Source: a virus
Reading direction: 5' to 3' (one strand)
DNA length: 38,249 nt
IMG/VR virus record: IMGVR_UViG_3300007712_000001
Coordinates: 1 to 38,249 of that record
Part shown: in pieces, positions 8,568 through 18,300 of the stretch
How the letters are laid out: each line of letters starts with the position of its first letter
How positions within the stretch are numbered: the first letter of the stretch is position 1
Made by a program: the position numbers and the translations under genes
Notes under the pieces: generated by a model
Seen by the model: the letters and a program-made list of their open reading frames with translations, nothing else
What the model was told of the DNA's origin: nothing
The model's database searches: none

Positions 8568-8605
8568 CAGGACAAGTTTTAGCAAGAATAAAATATGATT
8601 ACTAA
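8507..8605 (+). CDS. -1 frame extension with dockerin/EF-hand-like motif
   Basis: After a -1 slip on A9 (8499-8507) the small head protein continues for 32 codons in the other frame. This segment contains DLNKDGRFDKKD followed by GKIAGQVLA, the calcium-loop pattern D-x-N-x-D-G-x-x-D-x-x-D plus helix that is typical of EF-hands and of half a dockerin module. The -1 frame has a stop (8498-8500) just before the A tract, so the frame can only be entered there or later. The fused protein would have 69 residues. Its end overlaps the next gene's start (8595) by 11 bases. Either a programmed frameshift or an indel in the homopolymer; coding signal is clear, mechanism is inferred. Confidence 0.6.
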   Translation, partial: TSQIYDLNKDGRFDKKDGKIAGQVLARIKYDY

Positions 8606-9230
8606 ATCAATAACAGACCGACAATATATCTTAGCTAGTGATATTACAGACAATCCTGAAATTAGCTTGTCTATGTTCAACACTGCAGAGCGTATGATTG
8701 ACGATTTGTTACCTGAATTTAGATCATTGCATGTTTTTGCTAAATCTAATATTGAAGTGCTAACACTCAATGTTGATATTGTAAGTAATCAAATAGTTTT
8801 AGATTCTTCATATTCAAAAGAAAAAAATTATTTTGCTTTTTGTGTTGTGGAAATTTTGGAAGGAATAAATAGAGGTATTAAAATCCCTGTCGTTTCTTCC
8901 GAAAATAGTACTCTTATTCTAGGTGCAACTCTTAATGATATTTCTGATATTGATGTCAAAATATATCAATTAGGGAAAGCTCCTTTTTATTCTGATTATA
9001 AATCAGGCTATAAAACAATAAATGAGAATATTAGACAAGCGACAATTTATCAAGCTAAATATTTGACTGAAAATGAAGGTAATCTGAACGCTATTCAATT
9101 TAAATCTGAAACAGAATCTACAAGTAGTTATTCTTACACACTAGCTACTGAATCAGAATCACTAAATAATCTCTACCCATCAATTGTTAAAAAATTAATT
9201 AATTCCTTAGGATTTATTCAAGTTGTCTAA
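8595..9230 (+). CDS. head-tail connector / DNA packaging protein
   Basis: A 211-residue protein in the slot of the connector adaptor (SPP1 gp15 or HK97 gp6 type). The N-terminal 35 residues are helical (SMFNTAERMIDDLLPEF), followed by beta-rich segments and a C-terminal helical region ending NNLYPSIVKKLINSLG. Adaptors bind the portal ring from outside. Longer than the usual 100-150 residue adaptor, so an extra domain is present. Function is inferred from position. Confidence 0.55.
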   Translation: MITKSITDRQYILASDITDNPEISLSMFNTAERMIDDLLPEFRSLHVFAKSNIEVLTLNVDIVSNQIVLDSSYSKEKNYFAFCVVEILEGINRGIKIPVVSSENSTLILGATLNDISDIDVKIYQLGKAPFYSDYKSGYKTINENIRQATIYQAKYLTENEGNLNAIQFKSETESTSSYSYTLATESESLNNLYPSIVKKLINSLGFIQVV

Positions 9231-9232
9231 AT

Positions 9233-9544
9233 ATGTCACTTTTACAATATAAAAATATAGACTTTTACACGATCACTTCAAAAGATGATTATTCTGGAGA
9301 AATAACTACTTCACAAACTATTAGTTGCAAGTGTAGATTCTTTGATAAAAAAGCTATAAATTATAGTGGAGATGACAATTTTTTAGACTACGATGCAGTC
9401 GCTCATGTTTTGGAATACCAACCAGAAAACGGCTCTTTAGCAAAGTTTAAGGGAAGAGATTATAAAGTAGTTGACGTAAGACCTTTGCAAGCGTTAAAAA
9501 CTTCTAAAAGATACGCTGTAAGTTTAAGAAACGAAAATGTATAA
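9233..9544 (+). CDS. head closure / stopper protein (gp16-like)
   Basis: A 103-residue beta-rich protein with the look of head-closure proteins: a short N-terminus, YSGEITTSQTISCKCRFFDKK, then strands ending KVVDVRPLQALKTSKRYAVSL. Such proteins plug the connector after packaging and are followed by the HK97 gp10-like and tail-terminator genes, as here. It starts two bases after the previous stop and its end meets the next start. Confidence 0.65.
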   Translation: MSLLQYKNIDFYTITSKDDYSGEITTSQTISCKCRFFDKKAINYSGDDNFLDYDAVAHVLEYQPENGSLAKFKGRDYKVVDVRPLQALKTSKRYAVSLRNENV

Positions 9545-9545
9545 T

Positions 9546-9881
9546 ATGATAGACTACAAAGCAACCAAAAAAACAATTAAAGAAGTTGAAAAACAACTTT
9601 TAGAAATTAAAGGTGATGCTTTAAAGTCAGCAAGTCAAGCGATGGATGATACTGCTACAAAACTTTTAGAGTTATCAAGAGATAAAGTTCCTGTAATTAC
9701 AGGAAATCTGAAAGGGAGCGGTAAAACCAAAACTAGAGACTTGAAATCGTTCACTTCTTTTAATACAGATTATGCATCTAAAGTTGACGATCGCAGAGGC
9801 TACTTGTCAGGCGTGTATAATAACAACAAAAAACAACTTCAAGATTTTGCAAACGAAAGGTTTAACAAATACTTTTTTTAG
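9546..9881 (+). CDS. HK97 gp10-like tail-completion protein
   Basis: A 111-residue protein with the hallmark of the gp10-like family: an N-terminal helix with Lys/Glu, then a PVITGNLKGSGK segment (family pattern P-x-x-T-G-x-L-x-x-S), then YASKVDDRRGYL. It acts at the head-tail joint. The start at 9546 is preferred because it gives the TAA-T-ATG junction seen across this genome; an ATG at 9537 adds three residues. Confidence 0.75.
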   Translation: MIDYKATKKTIKEVEKQLLEIKGDALKSASQAMDDTATKLLELSRDKVPVITGNLKGSGKTKTRDLKSFTSFNTDYASKVDDRRGYLSGVYNNNKKQLQDFANERFNKYFF

Positions 9882-9884
9882 ATT

Positions 9885-10289
9885 ATGGATTTACTCAAAG
9901 ATTTACAGTCATTTTTAGAATTAACTTATTCAGATGTTAAAGTTTTACACTTTGACGCTGATTTAGATTCTAAAGTTTTTGATCAAGTAGCAATACTTGA
10001 CTTAGATGATGATAGAGAGCCAGAAAAATATTTCAATTATAAAAAATTTGGAATAGCTGTTAAAAGAAAAGAAAAATCTGAGGCAAAAAAAGTATGTCAA
10101 AATATTGAATACGCTTTAAATAAAAAAATGGGGAAATTAGTACCAACTGGTCAGGTTATTTTAGACACTATTAAATGCACTAAAAAAACCACTTTTTTAA
10201 CAAAAGCAGTAAGCGAAGATACTTACATTTTCAGCGTTGAGTTCGAAGCACTTTTTAAAGATAATAATTTACTAAATAATATAATATAA
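9885..10289 (+). CDS. putative tail terminator / tail completion protein
   Basis: A 134-residue protein just before the major tail protein, the usual place of the tail terminator (SPP1 gp17 or lambda gpU type). Mixed alpha/beta composition: an N-terminal helix (LLKDLQSFLELTY), strands around residues 20-60, and a C-terminal strand set (TYIFSVEFEALF) common in this family. It would cap the tail tube and set its end. Assignment is by gene order and size. Confidence 0.6.
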   Translation: MDLLKDLQSFLELTYSDVKVLHFDADLDSKVFDQVAILDLDDDREPEKYFNYKKFGIAVKRKEKSEAKKVCQNIEYALNKKMGKLVPTGQVILDTIKCTKKTTFLTKAVSEDTYIFSVEFEALFKDNNLLNNII

Positions 10290-10290
10290 T

Positions 10291-10917
10291 ATGTCACAAT
10301 TAGCAGGAATTACAGAAAAAGTTATGGTATGGATGGTGCTAGTAGCTCCTTATAATACTACTATTACTTTCCCAGATGTAACGACAGGAACTAGGAATAA
10401 TCTTTTTGGGCTTTTAGCAGATTCAGATTTTTCACCAGAAATTAATAACAATGAAGTCAGCCTTTTTAAACAGGCTTTTGGCGGTAACACTCCAACAGAT
10501 AAAGCGAGCGGAGGTCAATCAGCTGTTTTTAGCTTTGGCTTAAACACTATAGGAAAAGACGATGTTAAGAAAATCTTAAGTGATGTTGCAACTGAAACCC
10601 TAACTGGAGTGACTGATCCGACCGACGGAAAAGCTGGAACTTTAGAGGGTAATGCTGAAGCTGGTAGACAAATCTCATCTTATAGATTTTTATTTGTCCC
10701 TGCGTATGCTTTGGATGACGGAACTTACAAACCTTTAACTGATGAAACTAATAAAGATTTTTGGCACGAATTACCAAAAGCGAATATTAGGAATGGCTTT
10801 AATCCAACATTTTCATCAAGTGAATATGCAACTTACGATTTAGAAGTCGAAGCTTGGGCTGAATTAGATAACAAACTTTGGAGAGTTGGAAGCGAGATCG
10901 AGTTAGTAATTACTTAA
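10291..10917 (+). CDS. major tail (tube) protein
   Basis: A 208-residue beta-rich protein immediately upstream of the frameshifted chaperone pair, which fixes it as the tail tube subunit. It has alternating Thr/Gly/Asn-rich strands and loops and few Lys-rich stretches, and its composition, like that of the capsid protein, is richer in GC than the neighbours. It stacks as hexamer rings around the tape measure protein. TAA-T-ATG junction with the previous gene. Confidence 0.85.
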   Translation: MSQLAGITEKVMVWMVLVAPYNTTITFPDVTTGTRNNLFGLLADSDFSPEINNNEVSLFKQAFGGNTPTDKASGGQSAVFSFGLNTIGKDDVKKILSDVATETLTGVTDPTDGKAGTLEGNAEAGRQISSYRFLFVPAYALDDGTYKPLTDETNKDFWHELPKANIRNGFNPTFSSSEYATYDLEVEAWAELDNKLWRVGSEIELVIT

Positions 10918-10927
10918 AAAATAAAAT

Positions 10928-11542
10928 ATGAAATACGAAATATCAGAATTTAATTTAGGAGATAAAACTTTTACTTTAGAAATTGAAAATCCAAATGCTA
11001 GATTTTTTGCAGACTTTCCTGAAATGTTAAAAGGTTATGATGTAGAAAAAGTAGCAAAAGAAGTTGAAATTTTAAAAAAAGTAGCAAGAAAAATTTATCA
11101 ATGCTCAAATTTAAAAAGTGAGGGCTTTGATGATGATTTGTGTTTGCTTGAACTCCCAGAGGCTTTTATTTTCATGATTTTTTCAAAATATTTATTAGGT
11201 GAAAATCAAGAATTTGAATCAGAAAAAACAGGATTCAATTCTAAAACTCTTATATTTGAAGATTTAAAAGGAAATAAATACACTAAAGAAAAAGTTAAAT
11301 TTATTCCAGCTTTAAAAGCTATAAAATACAAAGATTTGACTTCAAAAATTAACGCAAAAAATCCAAATAAAAAAAATATTGAGTCATTTTTTGACGGAGT
11401 TTCTGCAATTCTTAAAAATGAAGTAAATTTAGACCTTCCTTTTGAAACTGGAGAAATATTAAATAATTTCTCTTTGTATACTACACTGAACTTATATAAA
11501 GCAGTTTCTAATGTAGAATATGAAGTTGAAAAAAAAATTTAG
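10928..11542 (+). CDS. tail assembly chaperone, G-type
   Basis: A 204-residue acidic, helical protein between the tube and tape measure genes. It ends in EVEKKI-stop, read through the A9 tract at 11529-11537 (GAA AAA AAA ATT TAG). In lambda-like tails the equivalent gpG coats the tape measure protein, and a few percent of ribosomes slip -1 near its end to make the longer gpGT. The same arrangement is visible here, with the continuation at 11536-11934. Confidence 0.85.
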   Translation: MKYEISEFNLGDKTFTLEIENPNARFFADFPEMLKGYDVEKVAKEVEILKKVARKIYQCSNLKSEGFDDDLCLLELPEAFIFMIFSKYLLGENQEFESEKTGFNSKTLIFEDLKGNKYTKEKVKFIPALKAIKYKDLTSKINAKNPNKKNIESFFDGVSAILKNEVNLDLPFETGEILNNFSLYTTLNLYKAVSNVEYEVEKKI

Positions 11543-11934
11543 AGGGATCTTATAACTATTTAGAAGCCCTTTTTATCTTAAAAAGCAAGGGCTGGAGCAG
11601 TGATGAGGTTAAAGAATTGAGTCGATTTGAGCTTGAAACTTTAATCAATATTTCAAATTTTCATAATTATACAAAAAAAATATTGTTATCTGAATACTCC
11701 AGCCTTGCAAATGCTGAATTTCAAGCTGAAAAAAAGCATAAAGATAAAATTACTAAAGCTAAAAATAAAATCCAAGAAAAGATTTTTAAAAATTTTTACG
11801 AATACACCAATAAATACGCAAACGCACAAGGGCTTTCAAAAACGATTGGTATGGAACTACCAAAAAATGTTAGAACTGCTAACAAAGAAGATATGCAAAG
11901 CATAATGTCACAATTTGCTAAAAAATTTAAATAA
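11536..11934 (+). CDS. tail assembly chaperone, T extension made by -1 frameshift
   Basis: After A AAA AAA (11530-11536) a one-base backward slip continues as AAT TTA GAG and stays open for 132 codons. The extension begins YNYLEALFILKSKGW and SSDEVKELSRFELE, the Leu/Gly/Trp pattern common at the start of T domains, and has a basic helical C-terminus. The fused GT protein would have 335 residues. T domains bind the tube subunits and bring them to the G-coated tape measure. No independent start with leader is present: the only early candidate is TTG 11617 inside the domain. Confidence 0.88.
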   Translation, partial: NLEGSYNYLEALFILKSKGWSSDEVKELSRFELETLINISNFHNYTKKILLSEYSSLANAEFQAEKKHKDKITKAKNKIQEKIFKNFYEYTNKYANAQGLSKTIGMELPKNVRTANKEDMQSIMSQFAKKFK

Positions 11935-11935
11935 T

Positions 11936-14215
11936 ATGTCAAAATCCGCTGGAAAAGTGCAAGTTAGTTTTGAAGCCCTTACTAAAGAGTTTGAGGGTGG
12001 AGTTAGCAATGCTGAAAAATCGCTTGATAGTTTTGATAAAAAAACTAAGAAAACACAAAAAGCCACTAAAGTTTTTGAAGGTGGGTTGACTTCAATTAAA
12101 GATTTGGCAAACGGTGCTTTTGTAGGAGCAATGGGAATTGCAACCGCTGGAGTCATCGGCTTAGCTGGAGTTTTGGGCGCAACTGGGGTAGCTTCTTTTA
12201 ATCTTTCTAAAGATTTTCAAGCTAGCCAAGGGGTTATCCAATCAGAGTTGGGCGTCACAGCTGATGAGTCTGAAAGACTAAATGAAGTAGTTGAGAAAGT
12301 TTGGGGAAATAATTTTGGTCAAAATGTAAATGATGTAACTACAGCAATTGTCGAGGCTAGAAGACAAACTGGAATTTTGGCAGATGATGAACTCCAAAGA
12401 GTAGCTGAAGGTGCTTTGGCTCTAAGAGATAGTTTTGAAGTTGATGTGGCTCAGTCAACTCAAGCCGTCAATGTTTTGATGGAAAAATTTGGGGTCACTT
12501 CTGATCAAGCTCTTGATATGATAGCTACAGGGTTTCAAAAAGGGTTAAATAATTCTGGAGATTTTTTGGATTCTGTAACCGAATATGGTGGGGTTTTCAG
12601 CGAGGGAGGTGCAAGTGCTGAGCAATTTTTTAGTCTATTAGAGACTGGTCAACAATCTGGAGTTTTAGGAACAGACAAAGTGGCAGACTCTTTTAAAGAA
12701 TTAAATGCCACTATTTTGGACGGTTCGCCTGCAAGAGCTGACGCCCTTAAAACAATTGGCTTAAATGCACCTAGTTTTTTAAGCGACTTGTCAACTGGAA
12801 AAATGACTACAATTGAAGCCTTTCAAGAGATTCAAAACGGTCTTAAGAATACAGAAAATGAGGCTGAAAGAAATCAAGCGTCGGTCGCATTACTAGGCAC
12901 TATGGTTGAAGATATGGGGTTTGATTCAGTAGACGCTATCAACTTAACTTCAGAAACATGGAAAGACAACGAAGGAGCGATTGACTCAGTGAGTGCAAGA
13001 TACACAGACTTTGACTCGATGGTTCGAGGATTGTGGCGTAAGATTTTACTAGAAGTCAAGCCTTTCACTGATGAACTCTTAGCAATGGCAAATGATTATA
13101 TGCCTCAGCTTGAAGTGGCAGTTGGTGAGATAGATACAGTGATTCAATCTGTAATTGATACAGGGCAAGGTCTACTTGATTTTTATAATCAAAATAAAAG
13201 TTTAATTGATACTTTAGCAATTGTAATCGGCTCAATGGTAACTGCCTATTACCTGGTGACTGCGGCGACTTGGCTGTGGACAACTGCAATGACAGCTTTA
13301 ACAGTTGCACAAATGATTTTTAATGGAACTCTTGCACTTTCTCCAATCGGATGGGTGATCATTGGAATTGGTCTATTAATAGCTGCAATAGTATTACTAT
13401 GGATGAATTGGGAAACAATTTCTAGCTGGATTCAAACTAACTGGTTTGATATGCTTATCAACGGTTTTCTATACTTATTAGGTCCAATAGGCTGGTTTGT
13501 GATAGCCTGGCAAAATAACCTTTTTGGCATTCAAGAACACGCTGGAAATGCATGGAACTGGCTAAAGGCTAACTTTATTGATATGCTAGTAAACGGACTA
13601 CTTTTTATTTTAGGTCCGATTGGTTGGCTGGTCATGGCTTGGCGTTCTAATTTTCTTAATATTCAAGGAATAACTGCCAACATAATTAATAATGTAATGG
13701 GATATTTTGATAAATTTAAAAACAAAGCTATTCAAATAAAAGACGCCGTTGTCGGAGCTTTTAGAGGCATTGCTACTGGAATTGGAAGTGGTATATCTAG
13801 CATGATTAGCCGATTAAAAGGAAATCTAAACAACGGAATTGATAGAATTAATAATTTAATTCGTAGGATTCCAAATAATCCAATTGGACAATTGCCTAGA
13901 CTCAATCAAGGGGGTGTAGTTTCGCCAGACATGCCTTATTTGGTTGGAGACAATCAAGACGGAACGCTAAACAGAAATACTGAAATGTTTGTGCCAAACC
14001 AGAGGGGAAGAGTTTTGAGTGCGAGTGATACAAGAGAAGCACTAAAACCTAATATTTCAAGTATTAAAACTCAATCTACGAATCAAAAACAAGCTTCAAC
14101 ATCTGAAAAAAGCCAAACCTTGACTTTGACAGATTCTAAATTTAGAGATTTTATGATCATGATCATGAGAGCTTACGGCTTCGACATTAAAAAAGCATTA
14201 AATATAAAAGTATAA
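11936..14215 (+). CDS. tape measure protein
   Basis: A 759-residue protein, starting at the ATG of a TAA-T-ATG junction. It has a helical N-terminus, a hydrophobic stretch near residues 60-85, a long helical middle, and strongly hydrophobic segments around residues 420-560. Two copies of a 44-residue unit lie side by side there (DMLINGFLYLLGPIGWF and DMLVNGLLFILGPIGWL, 132 bases apart). The C-terminus is polar. Tape measures set the tail length and open the cell membrane during DNA entry; this size predicts a tail of roughly 110 nm by the usual 0.15 nm per residue rule. Confidence 0.93.
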   Translation: MSKSAGKVQVSFEALTKEFEGGVSNAEKSLDSFDKKTKKTQKATKVFEGGLTSIKDLANGAFVGAMGIATAGVIGLAGVLGATGVASFNLSKDFQASQGVIQSELGVTADESERLNEVVEKVWGNNFGQNVNDVTTAIVEARRQTGILADDELQRVAEGALALRDSFEVDVAQSTQAVNVLMEKFGVTSDQALDMIATGFQKGLNNSGDFLDSVTEYGGVFSEGGASAEQFFSLLETGQQSGVLGTDKVADSFKELNATILDGSPARADALKTIGLNAPSFLSDLSTGKMTTIEAFQEIQNGLKNTENEAERNQASVALLGTMVEDMGFDSVDAINLTSETWKDNEGAIDSVSARYTDFDSMVRGLWRKILLEVKPFTDELLAMANDYMPQLEVAVGEIDTVIQSVIDTGQGLLDFYNQNKSLIDTLAIVIGSMVTAYYLVTAATWLWTTAMTALTVAQMIFNGTLALSPIGWVIIGIGLLIAAIVLLWMNWETISSWIQTNWFDMLINGFLYLLGPIGWFVIAWQNNLFGIQEHAGNAWNWLKANFIDMLVNGLLFILGPIGWLVMAWRSNFLNIQGITANIINNVMGYFDKFKNKAIQIKDAVVGAFRGIATGIGSGISSMISRLKGNLNNGIDRINNLIRRIPNNPIGQLPRLNQGGVVSPDMPYLVGDNQDGTLNRNTEMFVPNQRGRVLSASDTREALKPNISSIKTQSTNQKQASTSEKSQTLTLTDSKFRDFMIMIMRAYGFDIKKALNIKV

Positions 14216-14216
14216 T

Positions 14217-15395
14217 ATGATTTTAGAGGTCGCAAAAAACGAGTCCCAATTAAATAATTTAATCACAAACGGAAACTTCACAGACTGGACAAGTGATAAC
14301 CCTGATGGCTGGACAGTATTTGGTGAAAGCGGAGTTAATGAAGTGACTCAAAAAAGAGTACCAGAGGTAAATATAATATCAACAGATGGGTCTGTAGTTG
14401 GAATAATTCAAAATGCTATCACCCCAAACAAAAATTATGAGCTCACTTTTACAATTTCAGAAATTAGTGGAACTTTATTAATTCAAACTTTTATTGGATA
14501 TCTTGAAACTTTCACTCAACCTGGAACTTATACACGAACTTTTTCTGTTGGCGGAACTGTTCCAAGTGGGAACATTGAAATTCTAAGTCAAGGGGTTTCT
14601 AGTATCATATTGTCAAAAGTTAGCTTAGTTGACACATCAGCTCCGTCTGTTGAATTGATCACGAACGGAAACTTCACAAACTGGACATCAGACAATCCTG
14701 ACAGTTGGACAGTATTTGGTGAAAGCGGAGCTAATGAAGTGACTCAAATTTTAAAAAATGAAGCTAGAATAATAAGCGACGGAGGAAATGTTGGAATATC
14801 TCAAAATATTTTAAGCATAGGTAAAACTTACAAACTAAATTTTACAATTTCAGAAATTAATTCAGGAAGCTTAAGAGTGCAAAATACAGGAGGATACACT
14901 GAAGCTTTTTCAAAGATTGGAACATATACTAGAACTTTTGAAGCAAACGGAGCAAACGGAGTTTTAGAATTTAAAAGAAGCATTGGAGGCGCTGATATTA
15001 CAATTACTGATATTAGTGTCATAGAAGATAATCTAACTTTGTTAAATGTAGTTGAAGCTATCCCTGTCAATGAAAACAGGGAAGTTGAAGTCAAACGATC
15101 TAAAGACGGAACAAGTTGGGTAAATGTCACAGGTGTTTATTCTCCTTACTTTGTTTTGAATTTCCAGGAAATAGAGCAAGAAAGTGAAATCGACTCAAAA
15201 TTTAAACTGATCCAAAATTATGCAATTCCTGATTTTTTAGATTATGTGTTTGTTCGGTTGACAAGTGCAAATGCCACAAATAGCTATACCAGAGAAACTG
15301 TTTATGAGGGTAAAGCTAAGTTAGTTATATCCAATAAGATTTATGCTGAAACTTCAACAATTAGAGAATTTACACTTACAATTTATACAAAATAA
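14217..15395 (+). CDS. distal tail protein with duplicated carbohydrate-binding-like module
   Basis: A 392-residue protein after the tape measure. Residues about 14-140 and 146-270 are two copies of one beta-sandwich-like module that begins NLITNGNFTDWTSDNPDGW and LITNGNFTNWTSDNPDSW; such GNF-x-W starts are common in carbohydrate-binding modules. The copies share a 43-base stretch with one mismatch. The last 120 residues differ and may carry the tail-tip part. Place and size fit a distal tail (Dit-like) or adhesin-linked baseplate protein. Function beyond binding is inferred. Confidence 0.65.
   Translation: MILEVAKNESQLNNLITNGNFTDWTSDNPDGWTVFGESGVNEVTQKRVPEVNIISTDGSVVGIIQNAITPNKNYELTFTISEISGTLLIQTFIGYLETFTQPGTYTRTFSVGGTVPSGNIEILSQGVSSIILSKVSLVDTSAPSVELITNGNFTNWTSDNPDSWTVFGESGANEVTQILKNEARIISDGGNVGISQNILSIGKTYKLNFTISEINSGSLRVQNTGGYTEAFSKIGTYTRTFEANGANGVLEFKRSIGGADITITDISVIEDNLTLLNVVEAIPVNENREVEVKRSKDGTSWVNVTGVYSPYFVLNFQEIEQESEIDSKFKLIQNYAIPDFLDYVFVRLTSANATNSYTRETVYEGKAKLVISNKIYAETSTIREFTLTIYTK
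14310..14352 (+). repeat. intragenic direct repeat, copy 1
   Basis: 43 bases, repeated at 14706-14748 with a single T/C difference. It is the best-conserved part of a module duplication of 396 bases (132 codons) within the tail protein gene. The low divergence here compared with the rest of the module suggests a recent duplication or gene conversion. Confidence 0.85.
14706..14748 (+). repeat. intragenic direct repeat, copy 2
   Basis: Second copy of the 43-base unit at 14310-14352; see there. The encoded peptide WTVFGESGANEVTQ differs from copy 1 by one residue (V to A). Confidence 0.85.
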
Positions 15396-15397
15396 AT

Positions 15398-18300
15398 ATG
15401 CCAATTTCTGATTTAAATAATGAGATAAAAACTACATACCCAAAAACTTTAAAGGCAACTTATTCAAGCCGTTTTCAGATTTACCCTACTAATTTTTATA
15501 GAAGGTCAATCACTCTAAACAACACTGGAAAAAGTGTTAAAACAAATTATTATATAACCGTTCAACTTCCAGCTGAAGATTGGTATCATCAGCATAAAAT
15601 CAATGATTATTTTTCTAGCCTGCGAGTATATGATAGTGATGGAGTAACTCCTCTTAAATTTTATCTGGAAACTTGGCGAACAAACACAGCCGTTTTATTT
15701 ATCAAGATCCCCTCCCTACCAGATTCTAGTAAAACAATTTATATAGAATACGGAAATAATAGTTTATATTCTCAATCAATTGATGTTTTAAATTCACACC
15801 AAGAAGATTTTTTTGATTTTTCATCTCAAGATTTAAAATATTGGTATTCAGCAAATTCTTGGAGAAGAGATTTTGACGGTCTTAATCCACAGGGCGTCGT
15901 AGCCCAAAACTGGACAAATAAAGTTAACGATCAAAAATTTGGGATGTTTTTTAGTTCAAATTTTCCTACACATAACTATCCTTTGTCAGCCGTAAGTATA
16001 AATAATTTAGAAGTTATCAGATTTAATAATTCAGGAATGGCTATCGCCCTTGGAGAGGACGCTGTTGTTGACCATTCTTCTTTTTATTTTGCGACTGTTT
16101 TTCGTTCAACTTCAACTTTTCCCTCTGGCAGTTATAACTCTTTTTTTGGAGGAAAAGCTGGATCGTTAGAAATCAGAATAACTCCAGCTAGGCAAATTGA
16201 CGTTATTTTAACTAATACATCTGTTTTAGCAACTTCAACTCTTACAATAACAGACAACACTGATACTATCTTAGAAGTTTGGCTGAGGAAGACAGGTGGT
16301 AATAATTTTGATGTTAATTTTAGAATTAATGGTGTTTTGGAAACAGTCTCAGGGAGTAATTCAAATGTTAATTCTATAGATGGATTCAACAGAATAGCTT
16401 CAACCGAACGAACCCAAACTCGAACTTTTGATGATAGTTACACTGGTGACATTGCAGAGTTTATTTTCAGTGAAAATAAAAACACTTTAGCTTTTGAAGA
16501 TGTTTTGTTTAGAGACTCAATTTATAAATATTTAAATGCAAAATATAAAATAGTAGGGTCAGATTTTCCAATTGTAACTTTAAATTCTGAAACTGCTATA
16601 TCTCAAAACATAGAAGATGGTTTTTTAGCTTACAATTCAACTGCAAATTGGAACATAGAGAGAAAAATTGAAAATCAAGTCTCTGGTATAGAATCAAGTG
16701 CAAATTCCTTATCAATTTCCAAAGTATTTGATAAAATCGTTGTAAGTGGCTCAGAAAATTTTGACAATTCAACTATAGATAAAAATTACAAACTAAGTTC
16801 AAAAATATCACAATCTTACAACTCAACTAATTCAAGCCCTTTTACAACTTGCGATTTTAGACTTTTTGAAGGTTCTGAAAATTTGCACAGATTAGACAAA
16901 TTTAGCATAACTGATGTTATAGATTCTAGCTTATATAATTCAAACGATGAGGATTATATTAGCTTAGAGCTTAATATTCCAGATTTTACTTTAATTGATA
17001 AAACAAACTCTTTAATAGAATTTGGGGATTCAACTTTTACTAATTATTATAGCTCAAACTTAGAAAATGTGAATTTAAAAGATAGCTTGCAGAAAATCTT
17101 TATAAAGAAAAAAGATTTTGCTTTGATAGGGTCTTTAACTTGGCAGAATGCAACTCATTTTAGAACTAAAATTTTGTCTAGTTCAAATCAAACCATTTAT
17201 TTTGGCAATGGAAGATTAGTTGCTAACTACACACAATTAATTAAAAGTGGTGATTCAATAATTTTGGGTGATTATGTTTCTTTAGACAATTCAAGCTTTA
17301 GTTCTTTAAATTCTCAATATTGTATTACTACTTCTAATTTCATTAGTGAAAATTTTTTGGAAATTAAATCAAATAATATTTTAGATCAATTTTTAAATTC
17401 AAAGTTTGGTGATTTGCCTGGTTTTATCCAAGATGGCAAACCTTTTTATTCTTTAACTCAAAACCTTTTAGATTCAAGTGAATCAGGAGTCAAAAATTTA
17501 TTATTAAACATTTTTAAGTTGGCGTTTCCTTTTGAATTTTTAGATTTTGATGATTTGGATTTTGTTTCTGATTTTGCTGATATTAATAACTATTTAATTG
17601 TAGAATCTCCATTTGTCGCAAGACCTGAAGAAGTTGTCAAAAATAGGATAGAGCCAATTTTTAAAATTTTAGGGGCTAATTGTTTTTTTGATAATTTTAC
17701 TAATAAGATTAAAATAAAAACTGGATATTTTAATTATATTAATTTTTTAAATAATTTTTCTAATCCTTTAAAAATTCAAGATTCAGAAATACTACAATAT
17801 ATTAATAACACTTCAGATGATTCAGTTATATATAATTCAATTAATGTTCAATCTTATTTTTTGACACAAAATGCAATATTAGACCCTCAGTTTGTAGCTG
17901 ATTTTTTGCCAAAAACAGACTTGCAAACACCTTTTGAAATTCCTCCAAATTCTTCAGCTGAGTGTGTTATTAATTTAGAGCCTTATTTCAAAGCTAGTAA
18001 ATATATAATCTTAGATTACTTATCACGTAGTTATACTAGATATTCAATCAATGACGAACAAGGATCTCTTGTCACAGGAGCTTCGGCAGGAATTAAAATT
18101 TTAGGAATTAAATTAATTGACAATGAAACGATTGTTTTTAGATTTCAAAATACAAGTTTTAACACTGTTTATTTTAGACAGTTTAACTTATACTGTGCAT
18201 ATATTAAGTATGAATCAAGTCCTGCAGATATTGCAAGTGCTGATGATAGTGTGATGTCTTTTAGTTACCAGAATGAAAAATCTATAAAAATACATGGAGT

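Noticed and set aside
9537-9545. Upstream ATG at 9537 as start of the gp10-like gene
   Set aside because: It would overlap the previous gene and break the TAA-T-ATG pattern; 9546 is preferred.
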